Assembly (NCBI GenBank): GCA_019638835.1
Contig: JAHBTC010000007.1
Coordinates: 1-47,109 of the forward strand
Length of the DNA: 47,109 nucleotides
Source: Fimbriimonadaceae bacterium
GTDB taxonomy: Bacteria > Armatimonadota > Fimbriimonadia > Fimbriimonadales > Fimbriimonadaceae
Direction of reading: 5' to 3'
Under the pieces are notes generated by a model. It did not search any database. It saw only the letters and a list, made by a program, of their open reading frames with translations, and was not told the DNA's origin. How positions within the stretch are numbered: position 1 is the first letter of the stretch; each line of letters begins with the position of its first letter. Positions 23,699 through 32,211 of the stretch are shown one piece after another. Position numbers and translations under genes: made by a program.

Positions 23699-25245
23699 GC
23701 AAGATTCAACGCGTGTTCCGTTCTCCGGCCACCCTACTGATTGCCGGAGCCCTCATTGTTGGCGCCGGATTTGCCGGTGCCCAACTCCGCCATAACGTGA
23801 GTTCGCCGAGCATGTTGAATTGGTCTGGTGCCGCAGTTCAGCCCGTAGGGAACGTTTTCCCCGAAACGGGACCAGCAACCACGCTTCAAGAGTTTGAGAA
23901 CGAGTTGACCACCATGGCCGAGAAGGCCGGAACCGCTGTGGTTACGATTGTCGCGAGTGACAGCGGCCAAGGTTCGGGCTTCGTGTACCGATCCGATGGA
24001 TGGATTGTTACAAACGGTCACGTCGCCGACGGGAATGAGACCGTCAAGGTGCTGTTTAACGACGGCAAAGAGCTAGAAGGCAAAGTCTACAGCGCGAATG
24101 ACCCCACGCTTGACATTGCCTTAATCAAAGTGAGTGCGTCGGACCTGCCGACTTTGCGACTTGCCGATAGTGATCGCATTCGTGTCGGCCAGTATGCCGT
24201 GGCAATTGGCGCACCGTTTGGCTATGAGAGTACGGTGACGATCGGACACGTGAGTGGTCTCCACCGAAGCGCGACCATCCCGGTGCGAGGCATGAGCGCT
24301 CTGCCCGAAAGAGCTTACTACGGCATGATTCAGACCGACGCATCCATCAACCCTGGCAATAGCGGCGGCCCCCTCATCGATCTCTCTGGCAACGTGATCG
24401 GCGTGAACTCCTATATCGTTTCCCCAACTGGAACCAGTGTTGGCGCAGGGTTCGCGATCCCGGCGAAGACAGTTCGGATCGTCGCTGATGAGATTATTCA
24501 GTCAGGCAAACTCAAGCGAGCCTTCCTTGGCCTTGCTCCGGCCGACCTCAAGCCCTTCGAGTTGAAGGAAATAAATCTTCCGGGCGGCGCGCGAGTCGCG
24601 ACGATTGACACAGACACGCCTGCTGGACGTGCTGGCCTGCGAGAAGGCGACATTATTACCAAGATCAACGGAACGCCGGTGCTTAACGAGGCCGATGTTC
24701 GCATCGCTATGGTAGCCGCCGATCCAGGTGACAACGTTTCGATTGAGTATCGACGGGGTAATGACACTCGATCCGCAAATGTTCAAGTAGCAGCCGTGCC
24801 AGAAGATCAACGTCCGCAAACGCGGCAACCACAGTCGGGTCGGGTCATCCCGGACGAGATCCCAGACGATCTTCGTGATCGACTTGAGCGACAGTTCGGC
24901 ATCCCGTTTGGTGACGAAACTCAGCCACAGACGCCCGAGTCATCTGGTCCCGTCCGATTGGGCGCCAGAGTGCAGGAACTGACGGATGAGACGCGAACTC
25001 AGTACCAGCTGCCGAAGGAGGCGAAGGGCGTGGTAATCATCTCCATTGACCCGAATTCAAATGCGGCAATGCTTGGACTTGAGATTGGCGACGTACTACG
25101 CGAGATCAACGGAAAGGCGGTTGGTAGTCTTGACGAAGTATCGGCGGCACTCCAATCAGCGAGTTCCACACGCAAACTCACCGTACGTGCGGACCGATTC
25201 GTAGATGGACAGCGAACGAGTATTCAGGGTGCAATCAGCCGCTAA
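23695..25245 (+). CDS. HtrA/DegP-family periplasmic serine protease with two PDZ domains
   Basis: 516 residues. An N-terminal membrane segment (residues 11-29) anchors or exports it. The trypsin-like domain has the catalytic triad H109 (TNGHVADG), D140 (LDIALIKV) and S223 (NPGNSGGPL). Two PDZ domains follow, at about 290-375 and 415-505 (GLREGDIITKINGTPV and AAMLGLEIGDVLREINGKAV). Family members degrade or refold misfolded envelope proteins. Its ATG overlaps the end of the RseB-like gene (ATGA), completing the operon sigma-anti-sigma-RseB-HtrA. A strong terminator follows. Confidence 0.93.
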   Translation: MSKIQRVFRSPATLLIAGALIVGAGFAGAQLRHNVSSPSMLNWSGAAVQPVGNVFPETGPATTLQEFENELTTMAEKAGTAVVTIVASDSGQGSGFVYRSDGWIVTNGHVADGNETVKVLFNDGKELEGKVYSANDPTLDIALIKVSASDLPTLRLADSDRIRVGQYAVAIGAPFGYESTVTIGHVSGLHRSATIPVRGMSALPERAYYGMIQTDASINPGNSGGPLIDLSGNVIGVNSYIVSPTGTSVGAGFAIPAKTVRIVADEIIQSGKLKRAFLGLAPADLKPFELKEINLPGGARVATIDTDTPAGRAGLREGDIITKINGTPVLNEADVRIAMVAADPGDNVSIEYRRGNDTRSANVQVAAVPEDQRPQTRQPQSGRVIPDEIPDDLRDRLERQFGIPFGDETQPQTPESSGPVRLGARVQELTDETRTQYQLPKEAKGVVIISIDPNSNAAMLGLEIGDVLREINGKAVGSLDEVSAALQSASSTRKLTVRADRFVDGQRTSIQGAISR

Positions 25246-25266
25246 TCTTTAGAAGGATAGGCGAGG

Positions 25267-25300
25267 ACGACCTCGGTGCGGAGACGCACCGAGGTCGTTT
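25267..25300 (+). terminator. Rho-independent terminator after htrA-type gene
   Basis: A perfect 14-bp stem (25267-25280 with 25285-25298) with a GAGA tetraloop, followed by a short T tract. It lies between the htrA-type stop at 25245 and the convergent Fur gene stop at 25305, so it ends the stress operon; the other strand lacks a T tract. Confidence 0.85.
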
Positions 25301-25304
25301 CGGT

Positions 25305-25760
25305 TTATGCCGTAAGGCAGGATTGGCACTGGCCAAGGATTTCGATGCGCACGGATCGGGCCGAGAAGCCAACGCCCTCTAAAGGAACGGAAACGCTCTG
25401 CCGGATGAGCTCGGGAACCTCAAGCTCAATCACCCGTCCGCAAGTCTCGCAGACTGCGTGTTCGGAGTCCTCTTCATGGCATTCCCCGAGCGAACAGGCC
25501 GAATATCCGCCCGAAACTCCAATAAAATGCACTAAGCCGATTTCTTGGAAGGCAGCAAGGATGCGATAAACGGTGACGACGTCCAGATGACCGCCCGCAT
25601 CCCGCACTCCCTGATGGATTTGTTGCGCGTTTAGTGGCTGTTTAGAGCAAAACAGTGTACGCAACACAAGCAGGCGAGGCGAAGTGACGCGCAATCCGTG
25701 GCTCCGCATTGTCTCAATCGCTGCGCTCTCACGGGCTAAATTCGCCTTTTTTTGCCTCAC
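25305..25760 (-). CDS. Fur-family metal-responsive transcriptional regulator
   Basis: 151 residues with a GTG start; a Met 17 codons later is a shorter option. The winged-helix DNA-binding region is MRSHGLRVTSPRLLVLRTLF...GGHLDVVTVYRILAAFQEIGLVHFI. The dimer domain has HAVCETCGRVIEL and a late CQSC pair, a structural zinc site (four Cys). The metal-sensing site cannot be assigned to iron, zinc or peroxide with certainty; a Zur-like role is possible. The paired C-x2-C motifs are typical. It is convergent to the HtrA-type gene and divergent from a small basic protein gene. Confidence 0.9.
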   Translation of the reverse strand: MRQKKANLARESAAIETMRSHGLRVTSPRLLVLRTLFCSKQPLNAQQIHQGVRDAGGHLDVVTVYRILAAFQEIGLVHFIGVSGGYSACSLGECHEEDSEHAVCETCGRVIELEVPELIRQSVSVPLEGVGFSARSVRIEILGQCQSCLTA

Positions 25761-25911
25761 AGATTGATTTTACCGACGACGAAAGTTTCAATCAAGTTCG
25801 CTTTACCCTTGCGCTGAGGCCATTTGAACGTGCAAACTAACCCTCAATCCACAGGCAAAACGCCTGGGGGGTACAAGAGGAGAACACCTAAAACGGTTTT
25901 CTGCAGGATTC

Positions 25912-26118
25912 ATGCGCTTTTACAACCTGAAAACTCGGTCACACGTTGAAGTTCCGGAATCGGATGTCCGCAAGGCTAAGTCCGTCCGCAAGACCAAGAA
26001 TGGCGAACAGACTCGCTATGTCCTGACCGCCCAGATCAACGGCGACAAGCTGTTCAAGTTTGTCAACCAGGCAACGTTCGAGTCGTTGAACGTCCCCGAA
26101 GTCAAGCTCGACAAGTAA
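25912..26118 (+). CDS. Small basic hypothetical protein
   Basis: 68 residues, rich in Lys, Arg, Val and Thr (VRKAKSVRKTKNGEQTRYVL). A bacterial Shine-Dalgarno-like AGGA sits nine bases before the ATG. There are no membrane segments or recognised motifs; it may be a small RNA- or DNA-binding protein. A 150-bp leader precedes it and a terminator follows 15 bases after the stop, so it is probably monocistronic. It is not identified with any known family. Confidence 0.7.
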   Translation: MRFYNLKTRSHVEVPESDVRKAKSVRKTKNGEQTRYVLTAQINGDKLFKFVNQATFESLNVPEVKLDK

Positions 26119-26133
26119 ATCATTCGTTCGACC

Positions 26134-26169
26134 GGCCGATTGCGTTTGGATGCAATCGGCCATTTCTTT
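26134..26169 (+). terminator. Rho-independent terminator after the 68-residue protein gene
   Basis: A perfect 10-bp stem (GGCCGATTGC 26134-26143 with GCAATCGGCC 26152-26161) with an 8-base loop and a T-rich tail ATTTCTTT, 16 bases after the stop. Confidence 0.85.
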
Positions 26170-26212
26170 GTGACAGGTGAACCTCGGCATCCGGCCATCG
26201 TTTACGCAGAAT

Positions 26213-27673
26213 ATGGCAATCGTCACCGAACAAGACAAGGTGCGGCATCTCCTTCGCCGCTTTGGGCTCGGGGCGAGCGCATCTGAAGTCGAGTATTACG
26301 GCAAAGACGGAAGCAAGGGAGCGTTAGAACTCCTCCTCAACTGGGAAGAGAAGCCCGACGCATTTTCGATCCGTGCGCAGGATTTCGGAACTCAGGAGAT
26401 GCCCGTGAATATGCGGCTTCTCCAGTCTTGGTGGTACCTGTATTTCGCCGCTACGACTCATCCTTTGCAGGCTAGGCTCTGTCTCTTTTGGCACGACCAT
26501 TTTGCAACCGCCCGTTCAAAGGTTGACAAAGTGCCAGCAATGCTCGCGCACATGGAGATGCTAAGGCGTTCAAGCGGCGGCACTTTCCTCAACCTAATCA
26601 CGGCCGTGAGCAAGGATCCGGCCATGCTGTATTGGCTGGACAACTGTCTGAATACAAAAGATCGCCCCAACGAGAATTTCGCTCGCGAGGTTATGGAACT
26701 GTTTACGCTCGGAGTAGATGGGGGATATACCGAGGATGATGTCCAGGCTGCCGCTAAGGCCTTCACAGGGTGGACATTCACGGCCAGGACCCCTCAGCGT
26801 GCCGGTGGAATGTTGCCGAGGAATGCTCAGGTGTTTCGCGGTAACCAACTCCCAGGCGGTCTTCTAACGTTCTATAACGATACGACACAGCACGCATCCG
26901 GCACGAAGAGGATTCTAGGAAAGTCAGGCGATTTCAATGGCGAAGATGTTCTCCGTATTCTGTGCGAGCATCCAGGCACAGCCAGATATATTGTCCGGAA
27001 ATTCTGGGAGACTTTCGTGTACTACGATCCATCCGATTCACTCGTCAATCGCGTGGCCGATGAGTGGCGCACAAAAAACCTGGACATTCGCGCCCTTGTG
27101 CGTATCGTTGAATCGAGTCCAGAATTCTATTCAGACAAGGCCGAGCGCGCCTTAGTGAAGAGCCCGGTGGAATTCACGGTATCCACAGCAAGGGCACTGG
27201 GGCTGGGCGGTCAAGTTGTGCAACGCTTTACACAGGCGGTCGAGGCAGATCGGAGGGCCATTGCCGGATTAGGCTTGATTCTCACAAACTCAACGACGGC
27301 AATGGGGCAAGAGATGATGAATCCACCTGATGTTAGCGGTTGGACGCAAGGCGAGGGCTGGATCAGCAGCGCGACGATGGTCGAGAGAATCAAATGGGCG
27401 GAACGCTTGTTCGGTGGTCGCCCCACCGGGGGGCGACAACCAACGTATGCCTTCAATCTCCTGCCGTTCTTGACCGAACCTACGGTGCCGGCACTGATCA
27501 ACAAGATGATTGAGGTGTTTGACGCGAGTCCGACAACGAATCAGAAGGCCAGGATGATTGAGGCGGCACAATCAGCGGTAGGAACCGCGAATCTCAACGT
27601 ACGCAATATTGGAGTTGCGTCCGCTGCCGCCGCGAAGTTGCTTTTTGGGTCTCCTGAGTTCCAATTGAACTAG
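26213..27673 (+). CDS. DUF1800 family protein
   Basis: 486 residues from the Met at 26213; a GTG 12 codons upstream is within the terminator tail of the preceding gene. Typical DUF1800 parts are VRHLLRRFGLGASASEVE at the start, the NFAREVMELFTLGVDGGYTEDDVQAAAKAFTGWTF centre, and the late MMNPPDVSGWTQGEGWI. No signal peptide is seen. DUF1800 genes usually pair with a DUF1501 gene; the next gene here is unrelated. Function of the family is not established. Confidence 0.92.
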   Translation: MAIVTEQDKVRHLLRRFGLGASASEVEYYGKDGSKGALELLLNWEEKPDAFSIRAQDFGTQEMPVNMRLLQSWWYLYFAATTHPLQARLCLFWHDHFATARSKVDKVPAMLAHMEMLRRSSGGTFLNLITAVSKDPAMLYWLDNCLNTKDRPNENFAREVMELFTLGVDGGYTEDDVQAAAKAFTGWTFTARTPQRAGGMLPRNAQVFRGNQLPGGLLTFYNDTTQHASGTKRILGKSGDFNGEDVLRILCEHPGTARYIVRKFWETFVYYDPSDSLVNRVADEWRTKNLDIRALVRIVESSPEFYSDKAERALVKSPVEFTVSTARALGLGGQVVQRFTQAVEADRRAIAGLGLILTNSTTAMGQEMMNPPDVSGWTQGEGWISSATMVERIKWAERLFGGRPTGGRQPTYAFNLLPFLTEPTVPALINKMIEVFDASPTTNQKARMIEAAQSAVGTANLNVRNIGVASAAAAKLLFGSPEFQLN

Positions 27674-27722
27674 CAGAACCTCATCGGCTCAACCTGTTCG
27701 ATCGCATTTTCGTCTAAGAAGT

Positions 27723-27974
27723 GTGAACAATGTTCCGCCCACCAAATCGTCACCGTGGCAGGCGTGGCTATCATTGATCGTGGCGGTTCTCTACGGAGTG
27801 TCGCCGATTGATCTAATACCGGACCTAATTCCGTTATTGGGCTTGGTTGATGATCTTGGCGTCGGCGCCGTACTGGGAAGTGTCGCGATCGCTTATTTTG
27901 TGCGGCACCGCCGTAAGCAAAAAGCAGTTAGGAATCAAACCCCCTCTGTGATCGACGTTCAACCGAACAACTGA
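27723..27974 (+). CDS. DUF1232 (YkvA-like) small membrane protein
   Basis: 83 residues with a GTG start. The core WLSLIVAVLYGVSPIDLIPDLIPLLGLVDDLGVGA is the signature of the DUF1232/YkvA family, with one to two membrane-associated helices. The basic tail RHRRKQK probably faces the cytoplasm. Function unknown. Its stop is one base from the stop of the convergent ftsY. Confidence 0.87.
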   Translation: MNNVPPTKSSPWQAWLSLIVAVLYGVSPIDLIPDLIPLLGLVDDLGVGAVLGSVAIAYFVRHRRKQKAVRNQTPSVIDVQPNN

Positions 27975-27975
27975 T

Positions 27976-28851
27976 CTAGTTCTCAAACATCTGTTCGGCG
28001 AACGCTTCGGGATCGAAGTCCTGTAACTGATCGATGCGCTCGCCTACCCCAATGAGCTTGATCGGAATCTTGAATCGATCCCAAATTCCGATCAGCGCTC
28101 CGCCGCGCGAAGTGCCGTCAAGCTTTGTCAAGACCATACCGGTCACTTTTGCAGCGGCGGTGAATTCTTCCGCCTGACGAATGGTGTTTTGCCCGTAGTT
28201 CGCATCTAAAACAAGGAGTACTTCGTCTGCGGGGCGCCCCAGCGACTTCTCGAGAACCTTCGTGATCTTGCCGAGTTCATTCATGAGCATTGATTTGCTA
28301 TGCTGGCGGCCGGCCGTATCCGCAAGCACGAAGTCGATTCCCCGGGCCTTCGCTGACTGGATTGCATCGAAGATCACGGCACCAGGGTCAGATCCGGGCT
28401 GCGCACCTACGAACTCGGCTCCACTTCGTTCGGCCCAGATTTTCAACTGATCAATCGCTGCAGCACGAAAAGTATCCCCCGCGGCGAGCATAACGGATCG
28501 TCCTTGTCCGGTGAGACGGGCCGCCAACTTGCCGATCGTTGTCGTCTTGCCGACCCCGTTCACCCCAACAAAGAGATAAACCGTCGGATTGCTCATGTTC
28601 CGAAAGAGGATGGACCTGACCGGTTGATCGAATCGGCTTTGAATGGCGACACGCAGCCGATTCTTGATCCCTTCGGCATCGGTGATCTTCTCGGTACGCA
28701 CGGCTTGCCGTAACTCGTCAAGGATCTCTCCAGCGACCTGAACATGAGTGTCGGCCTGCAAAAGGGCTTCTTCTAATTCTTCGTAGAGTTGTTCGTCAAT
28801 GACGCCCCGACCCATGAGTCGGTCCACCCTCTGCATGAACCCCTTGAACAT
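27976..28851 (-). CDS. ftsY: Signal recognition particle receptor FtsY
   Basis: 291 residues from the ATG at 28851, preceded by GGAGG at eight bases; a longer frame exists upstream (29106) but adds no conserved sequence and overlaps the divergent gene. The NG domain: helical bundle MFKGFMQRVDRLMGRGVIDEQLYEELEEALLQAD, P-loop GVNGVGKTTTIGKLA, DTAGRQHSKS, TKLDGTSRGG and a final GERIDQLQDFDPEAF. The acidic A domain of E. coli FtsY is missing, as in many lineages. It delivers ribosome-nascent chain complexes from the SRP to the SecYEG translocon. Confidence 0.95.
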   Translation of the reverse strand: MFKGFMQRVDRLMGRGVIDEQLYEELEEALLQADTHVQVAGEILDELRQAVRTEKITDAEGIKNRLRVAIQSRFDQPVRSILFRNMSNPTVYLFVGVNGVGKTTTIGKLAARLTGQGRSVMLAAGDTFRAAAIDQLKIWAERSGAEFVGAQPGSDPGAVIFDAIQSAKARGIDFVLADTAGRQHSKSMLMNELGKITKVLEKSLGRPADEVLLVLDANYGQNTIRQAEEFTAAAKVTGMVLTKLDGTSRGGALIGIWDRFKIPIKLIGVGERIDQLQDFDPEAFAEQMFEN

Positions 28852-28913
28852 CTGGTCCCTCCAGTATGACGTTGGGGCAACCTGACGCTCTGGGAACCGG
28901 TAGAACGGGCCGT

Positions 28914-30557
28914 ATGTTTGCCGCATTGCTATTGATCGCCGCCCAAGCGACGTCCACAATAACGCCTGCACAGTCCGCCGCCATCCAAGAGGTGTTGAAA
29001 CCTTGGAACACGCAGGACGCACCCGGAGGTGTTGTCGGAATTTATAAAGACGGCCAGGTCGTTTTTTCTGCTGGACTTGGCCTGGCAGACATGGAGCAGG
29101 GGACAAAACTCACGCCCGAAAGCGTGATGGACATTGGAAGTATCAGCAAACAGTTCGTTGCCGCCTCGATCATCCGTCTGCAAGAAGAAGGGAAGCTGTC
29201 GTTAGATGACTCGGTCCGTAAGCACTTGCCCGAGTTACCCGAGTTTATGGAGGAGATAAAGCTACACAACCTCATCCATCACAATAGCGGGCTTCGCGAC
29301 TACTTGAATTTGACAGTGCTTGAGACAGCGGGGCTGAGCGACGTGCCGACGGCGGATGAGATGCTCAAGATGATGAGTCAACAAAAGGAGTTGAACTTTC
29401 CGGTGGGGCGAGGCGTAATGTACTGCAACACGGGCTATGCGATGCTCGCCGAGGTCATCAAACGTACGGAAAAAACCGACTTGACCACTGCAACGCGGCG
29501 CCTTGTGTGGGAACCGCTAGGAATGGCCCATACGCAATTTGACCAGAGCACAGGACTCATCGTTCCGGGTCGTGCGAATAGCTATGTCAAGACTCCGGAA
29601 GGCTACGTGGCCTCCCGTATTCGAGCCGAAATCGTTGGCGATGGGGGAGTTTTGACAACAGTAGGCGATATGGCCAAGTGGGCCGCCTTCCTTGGCAATC
29701 CAAAGCCGGAATACAAGGCATTTCACGATCTGATGATCAAACCGAGCAGCGTGCCCATGTCTCCCCGGATGCGCTATGCCAGCGGTCTCTTCTTGGATGA
29801 TTTAGATGGCGTAAAGCGCGTCCAGCACGGAGGAGACTGGAGCGGATTCCATGCGCAGTTCAGCGTCTACCCCGACTCAGGGTGGGCCGTCTTCACTTCA
29901 GGCAATGACGGAACTCAACTCGCCAAATCGATGAACGATGCGATCGCCCGGATCTTGCTTGGTTTGAAGCCGCCCGCCTCGGCTACCCAGACACAAAGCG
30001 GTGAATTCGGGCCGATCAATGATGAAGAAGAAAAGGCAATGACCGGAACCTATGTGCTTGCGCAAGTCAACCTCCCGGTTGAGTTCAAAGTCGAAGATGG
30101 CGTACTCTTTGCTCTTCCGAAGGGCCAGCCCCCTACACCTCTGAAGCGTATCGGAACGTGGCAATACCGATTTGATGCATTGGACGCAACGTTCACTTTT
30201 GCCGAGCCTAAGGATGGCGAGTGTCCCTCCGTGACACTGGTTCAGGCGGGAATGACCCTACCCGGGAATCGGGCAGAGCCATTTGTAGCAGACAGTGCAA
30301 TCCTGAACCGCTGGGCCGGCACATACCACAGCGATGAACTGGGATACGACATTCTGATCGCACGTGATGGAGAGAAACTGATAATCACGATCAACGGTAA
30401 CGAGTGGGGCGAAGGAACGCTGGGTTCTGCGACTTCGCTCTCTGTCGGCTCCTTCGTGACGATCTCGGTGGAAGGTGAGGATGATCCCATCAAAAGCGTC
30501 CGGGTTGACGCCGGAGGTCGGGCAAGTCGTCTCCTCTTCGTTCGTACCGAAGAATAG
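28914..30557 (+). CDS. Serine hydrolase of the beta-lactamase/D-Ala-D-Ala peptidase (class C) family
   Basis: 547 residues from the Met at 28914. It has a signal peptide (MFAALLLIAAQATS). The catalytic motifs are S76-I-S-K79 (DIGSISKQF), Y170-C-N172 (YCNTGYAML) and HGG in RVQHGGDWSGF, so it is probably active. The length of about 550 and the C-terminal domain (residues about 375-547) with an Ala/Thr-rich linker and a lipocalin-like beta fold resemble family members such as esterase- or peptidase-type AmpC-like proteins. Substrate unknown; not necessarily a resistance enzyme. It is divergent from ftsY over 62 bp. Confidence 0.9.
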   Translation: MFAALLLIAAQATSTITPAQSAAIQEVLKPWNTQDAPGGVVGIYKDGQVVFSAGLGLADMEQGTKLTPESVMDIGSISKQFVAASIIRLQEEGKLSLDDSVRKHLPELPEFMEEIKLHNLIHHNSGLRDYLNLTVLETAGLSDVPTADEMLKMMSQQKELNFPVGRGVMYCNTGYAMLAEVIKRTEKTDLTTATRRLVWEPLGMAHTQFDQSTGLIVPGRANSYVKTPEGYVASRIRAEIVGDGGVLTTVGDMAKWAAFLGNPKPEYKAFHDLMIKPSSVPMSPRMRYASGLFLDDLDGVKRVQHGGDWSGFHAQFSVYPDSGWAVFTSGNDGTQLAKSMNDAIARILLGLKPPASATQTQSGEFGPINDEEEKAMTGTYVLAQVNLPVEFKVEDGVLFALPKGQPPTPLKRIGTWQYRFDALDATFTFAEPKDGECPSVTLVQAGMTLPGNRAEPFVADSAILNRWAGTYHSDELGYDILIARDGEKLIITINGNEWGEGTLGSATSLSVGSFVTISVEGEDDPIKSVRVDAGGRASRLLFVRTEE

Positions 30558-30569
30558 CCACCCAAAAGT

Positions 30570-30605
30570 AGGAAACCCTCCTGGCATTCGCCGGCAGGGT
30601 TTCCT
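30570..30605. terminator. Bidirectional rho-independent terminator
   Basis: A 16-bp stem (AGGAAACCCTCCTGGC with GCCGGCAGGGTTTCCT, two mismatches) with a four-base loop ATTC lies between the stop of the serine hydrolase (30557) and the stop of the first PEP-CTERM gene (30620). Its symmetry and short T tracts on both sides suit both convergent transcripts. Confidence 0.7.
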
Positions 30606-30619
30606 GTTTGAGTGACGAG

Positions 30620-31312
30620 TTACTTTCGTCGGCGTCGAGCCAATGCGAGAAGGCCCGCACCAAGTGCGATCATGCTGGCCGGTTCCGGCACAGCGGAGAA
30701 TCGCGTGATAGTGACGTCATTGCTGGTCGGCGCAAGGATTCCGAAACCAACCATTCCGACGCTGTTGGGGTTCACCGTCGTCATGAACGATGCCATGTTG
30801 AAGGTGACCGAGCCGTTGCCAGGTGCGATGGAGACGCCCGGCGCAGAGTTGAACGCCGAGAAATCAGCGTTCCATGCGTAGACGTAGAGCATCGTATTGG
30901 CTTGGTCGTTGTCTTCGTAGTCCAAGCGAAAAGCAGTCTCACTACTGAAGTTCAGCGGGGGATTCGCCGGGTTGAACTGGGACAGCGTGAGTAGCCCATT
31001 CCCAGATGCGGGAACACCAGTCTTCAAGCTATCCATATAGTTGAAGTTGATCTTGCCGTTGATGTTGACCCCGGTATTGATGAATGCTTTGCCGTTCACT
31101 TCCGTTCGAATGTTTCGCACATCCGGGTTAGCGGTAAATGTGTGCGCTACGTACCGGGTCGGAGTGATCGCACTAATCCCGGTTTGCGAGGTATACGCAT
31201 TCGCGGACGAGGAATAGATATAGGAACCCGTCGCAAAGTCATCGATCAAGATGACCCCGTGAGCCGTGGCTCCAATGGCCGCGAGAGCCAGAAGGGTGAG
31301 TGATTTATTCAT
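30620..31312 (-). CDS. PEP-CTERM sorting-domain protein A (tandem paralogue)
   Basis: 230 residues. An N-terminal signal peptide (KSLTLLALAAIGATAHG) is followed by a secreted domain beginning VILIDDF, and the C-terminus is the PEP-CTERM sorting signal: VPEP motif, a hydrophobic helix (ASMIALGAGLLALA) and a basic tail RRRRK. Such proteins are cut by an exosortase and attached to the cell surface or exopolysaccharide matrix. The middle shares GVPASGNG, NDQ, and a SVGxxGF motif with the three genes to its right. Exosortase is not in this window. It is 16 bp from the paralogue B gene and ends at a terminator. Confidence 0.92.
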   Translation of the reverse strand: MNKSLTLLALAAIGATAHGVILIDDFATGSYIYSSSANAYTSQTGISAITPTRYVAHTFTANPDVRNIRTEVNGKAFINTGVNINGKINFNYMDSLKTGVPASGNGLLTLSQFNPANPPLNFSSETAFRLDYEDNDQANTMLYVYAWNADFSAFNSAPGVSIAPGNGSVTFNMASFMTTVNPNSVGMVGFGILAPTSNDVTITRFSAVPEPASMIALGAGLLALARRRRK

Positions 31313-31328
31313 TGTCGCCTCTCTTCAA

Positions 31329-32027
31329 TCAGTTAACCCGACGTCGGCGGATAAGTGCAACAATTCCTGCCCCTAAAGCAATCATCGAAGCAGGCTCGGG
31401 GACTGCCGCGAAGTTGTTGATGGACAAATCGTTGCCGCTCGGAAGGTCAAAGACCATGCCGATCGAACCGATGTTCGAAACCGGAACTGTGGAGAACACA
31501 TCTGTGAAGGGCACAAGAACTGTGCCACCTCCTTGCGGGACAGCGTAGATGCTTGAGAAGTTGATGGTGCCCACATTCGCGCCCGACTTCTCGTAAACGA
31601 ACACCGCGAATGATGCATTGGACTGGTCGCTTGAGGAAAACACAATTTCAAAGTGCGATTCGCCCGTCAGATTGACCGCCGTATTATAGGAACCCGCATC
31701 GTTGGTGGAGAGCCCACCATTTCCCGAAGCAGGCGCACCATTGAGGAGGCCACCAAGGGTTGCGTAGACGACCTGTCCCGCCACACCCGTGTCGTTCTCC
31801 ACATACATCTTGTCGTTTGCTACCTCAATCACGCTGTTGCGGTTTTGGGGGTTCGAGAAAAACGATGTCGCGCCGTAACGAATGCCGCTACTGTGGGCAC
31901 CCGTGGAATAGAAGTCAACCTTCGAATCAACGAAGAGCGTTCCCGAGTTGAAATCATCAATCAAGATCATCGATTGGGCCGAAGCAACCGTCACCAATCC
32001 GCTTAGGGCAAGAATAATCCTCTTCAT
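31329..32027 (-). CDS. PEP-CTERM sorting-domain protein B (tandem paralogue)
   Basis: 232 residues from the Met at 32027. Signal peptide KRIILALSGLVTVASAQS, then MILIDDFNSG, and the C-terminal VPEPASMIALGAGIVAL followed by IRRRRVN. The middle shares GAPASGNGG, SSDQSN and SNIGSIGMVFDLPSGND with paralogue C (SVGLIGLVVDIPNGND), so they arose by duplication. The frame extends a further ten codons upstream without support. The gene stands between terminator 32158-32190 and paralogue A, and is expressed with A. Confidence 0.92.
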   Translation of the reverse strand: MKRIILALSGLVTVASAQSMILIDDFNSGTLFVDSKVDFYSTGAHSSGIRYGATSFFSNPQNRNSVIEVANDKMYVENDTGVAGQVVYATLGGLLNGAPASGNGGLSTNDAGSYNTAVNLTGESHFEIVFSSSDQSNASFAVFVYEKSGANVGTINFSSIYAVPQGGGTVLVPFTDVFSTVPVSNIGSIGMVFDLPSGNDLSINNFAAVPEPASMIALGAGIVALIRRRRVN

Positions 32028-32157
32028 GGCATCACCAACACTTAATTCTACGCACAAGTGAAATGAAGTAACGGCCCCTTGCCCGTGAATTACACGAAAC
32101 CAAGCCTAATCTTCACAGAAATGTAAGCAATACCGCACTTTTACCTGGCATATAGCA

Positions 32158-32190
32158 AAACCCCCCTGCTCATTTAGAACCGGGGGGTTT
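32158..32190 (-). terminator. Rho-independent terminator for the paralogue C-D transcript
   Basis: On the minus strand AAACCCCCC (32182-32190) pairs with GGGGGGTTT (32158-32166) around a 15-base loop, and the 3' side runs into TTTT. It sits 22 bases after the stop of paralogue C. It separates the C-D transcript from the A-B one. Confidence 0.8.
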
Positions 32191-32211
32191 GGTTGAGTGA
32201 TTGCTCTTCGC

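Noticed and set aside
25764-25795. TTGATT/AATCAA inverted repeat as a Fur box upstream of the Fur-family gene
   Set aside because: Only six bases per arm with a 20-base spacer, unlike the compact Fur, Zur or PerR box.
28852-29106. N-terminal extension of ftsY
   Set aside because: The extension has no conserved A domain and overlaps the divergent hydrolase gene; the ATG at 28851 has a strong GGAGG.
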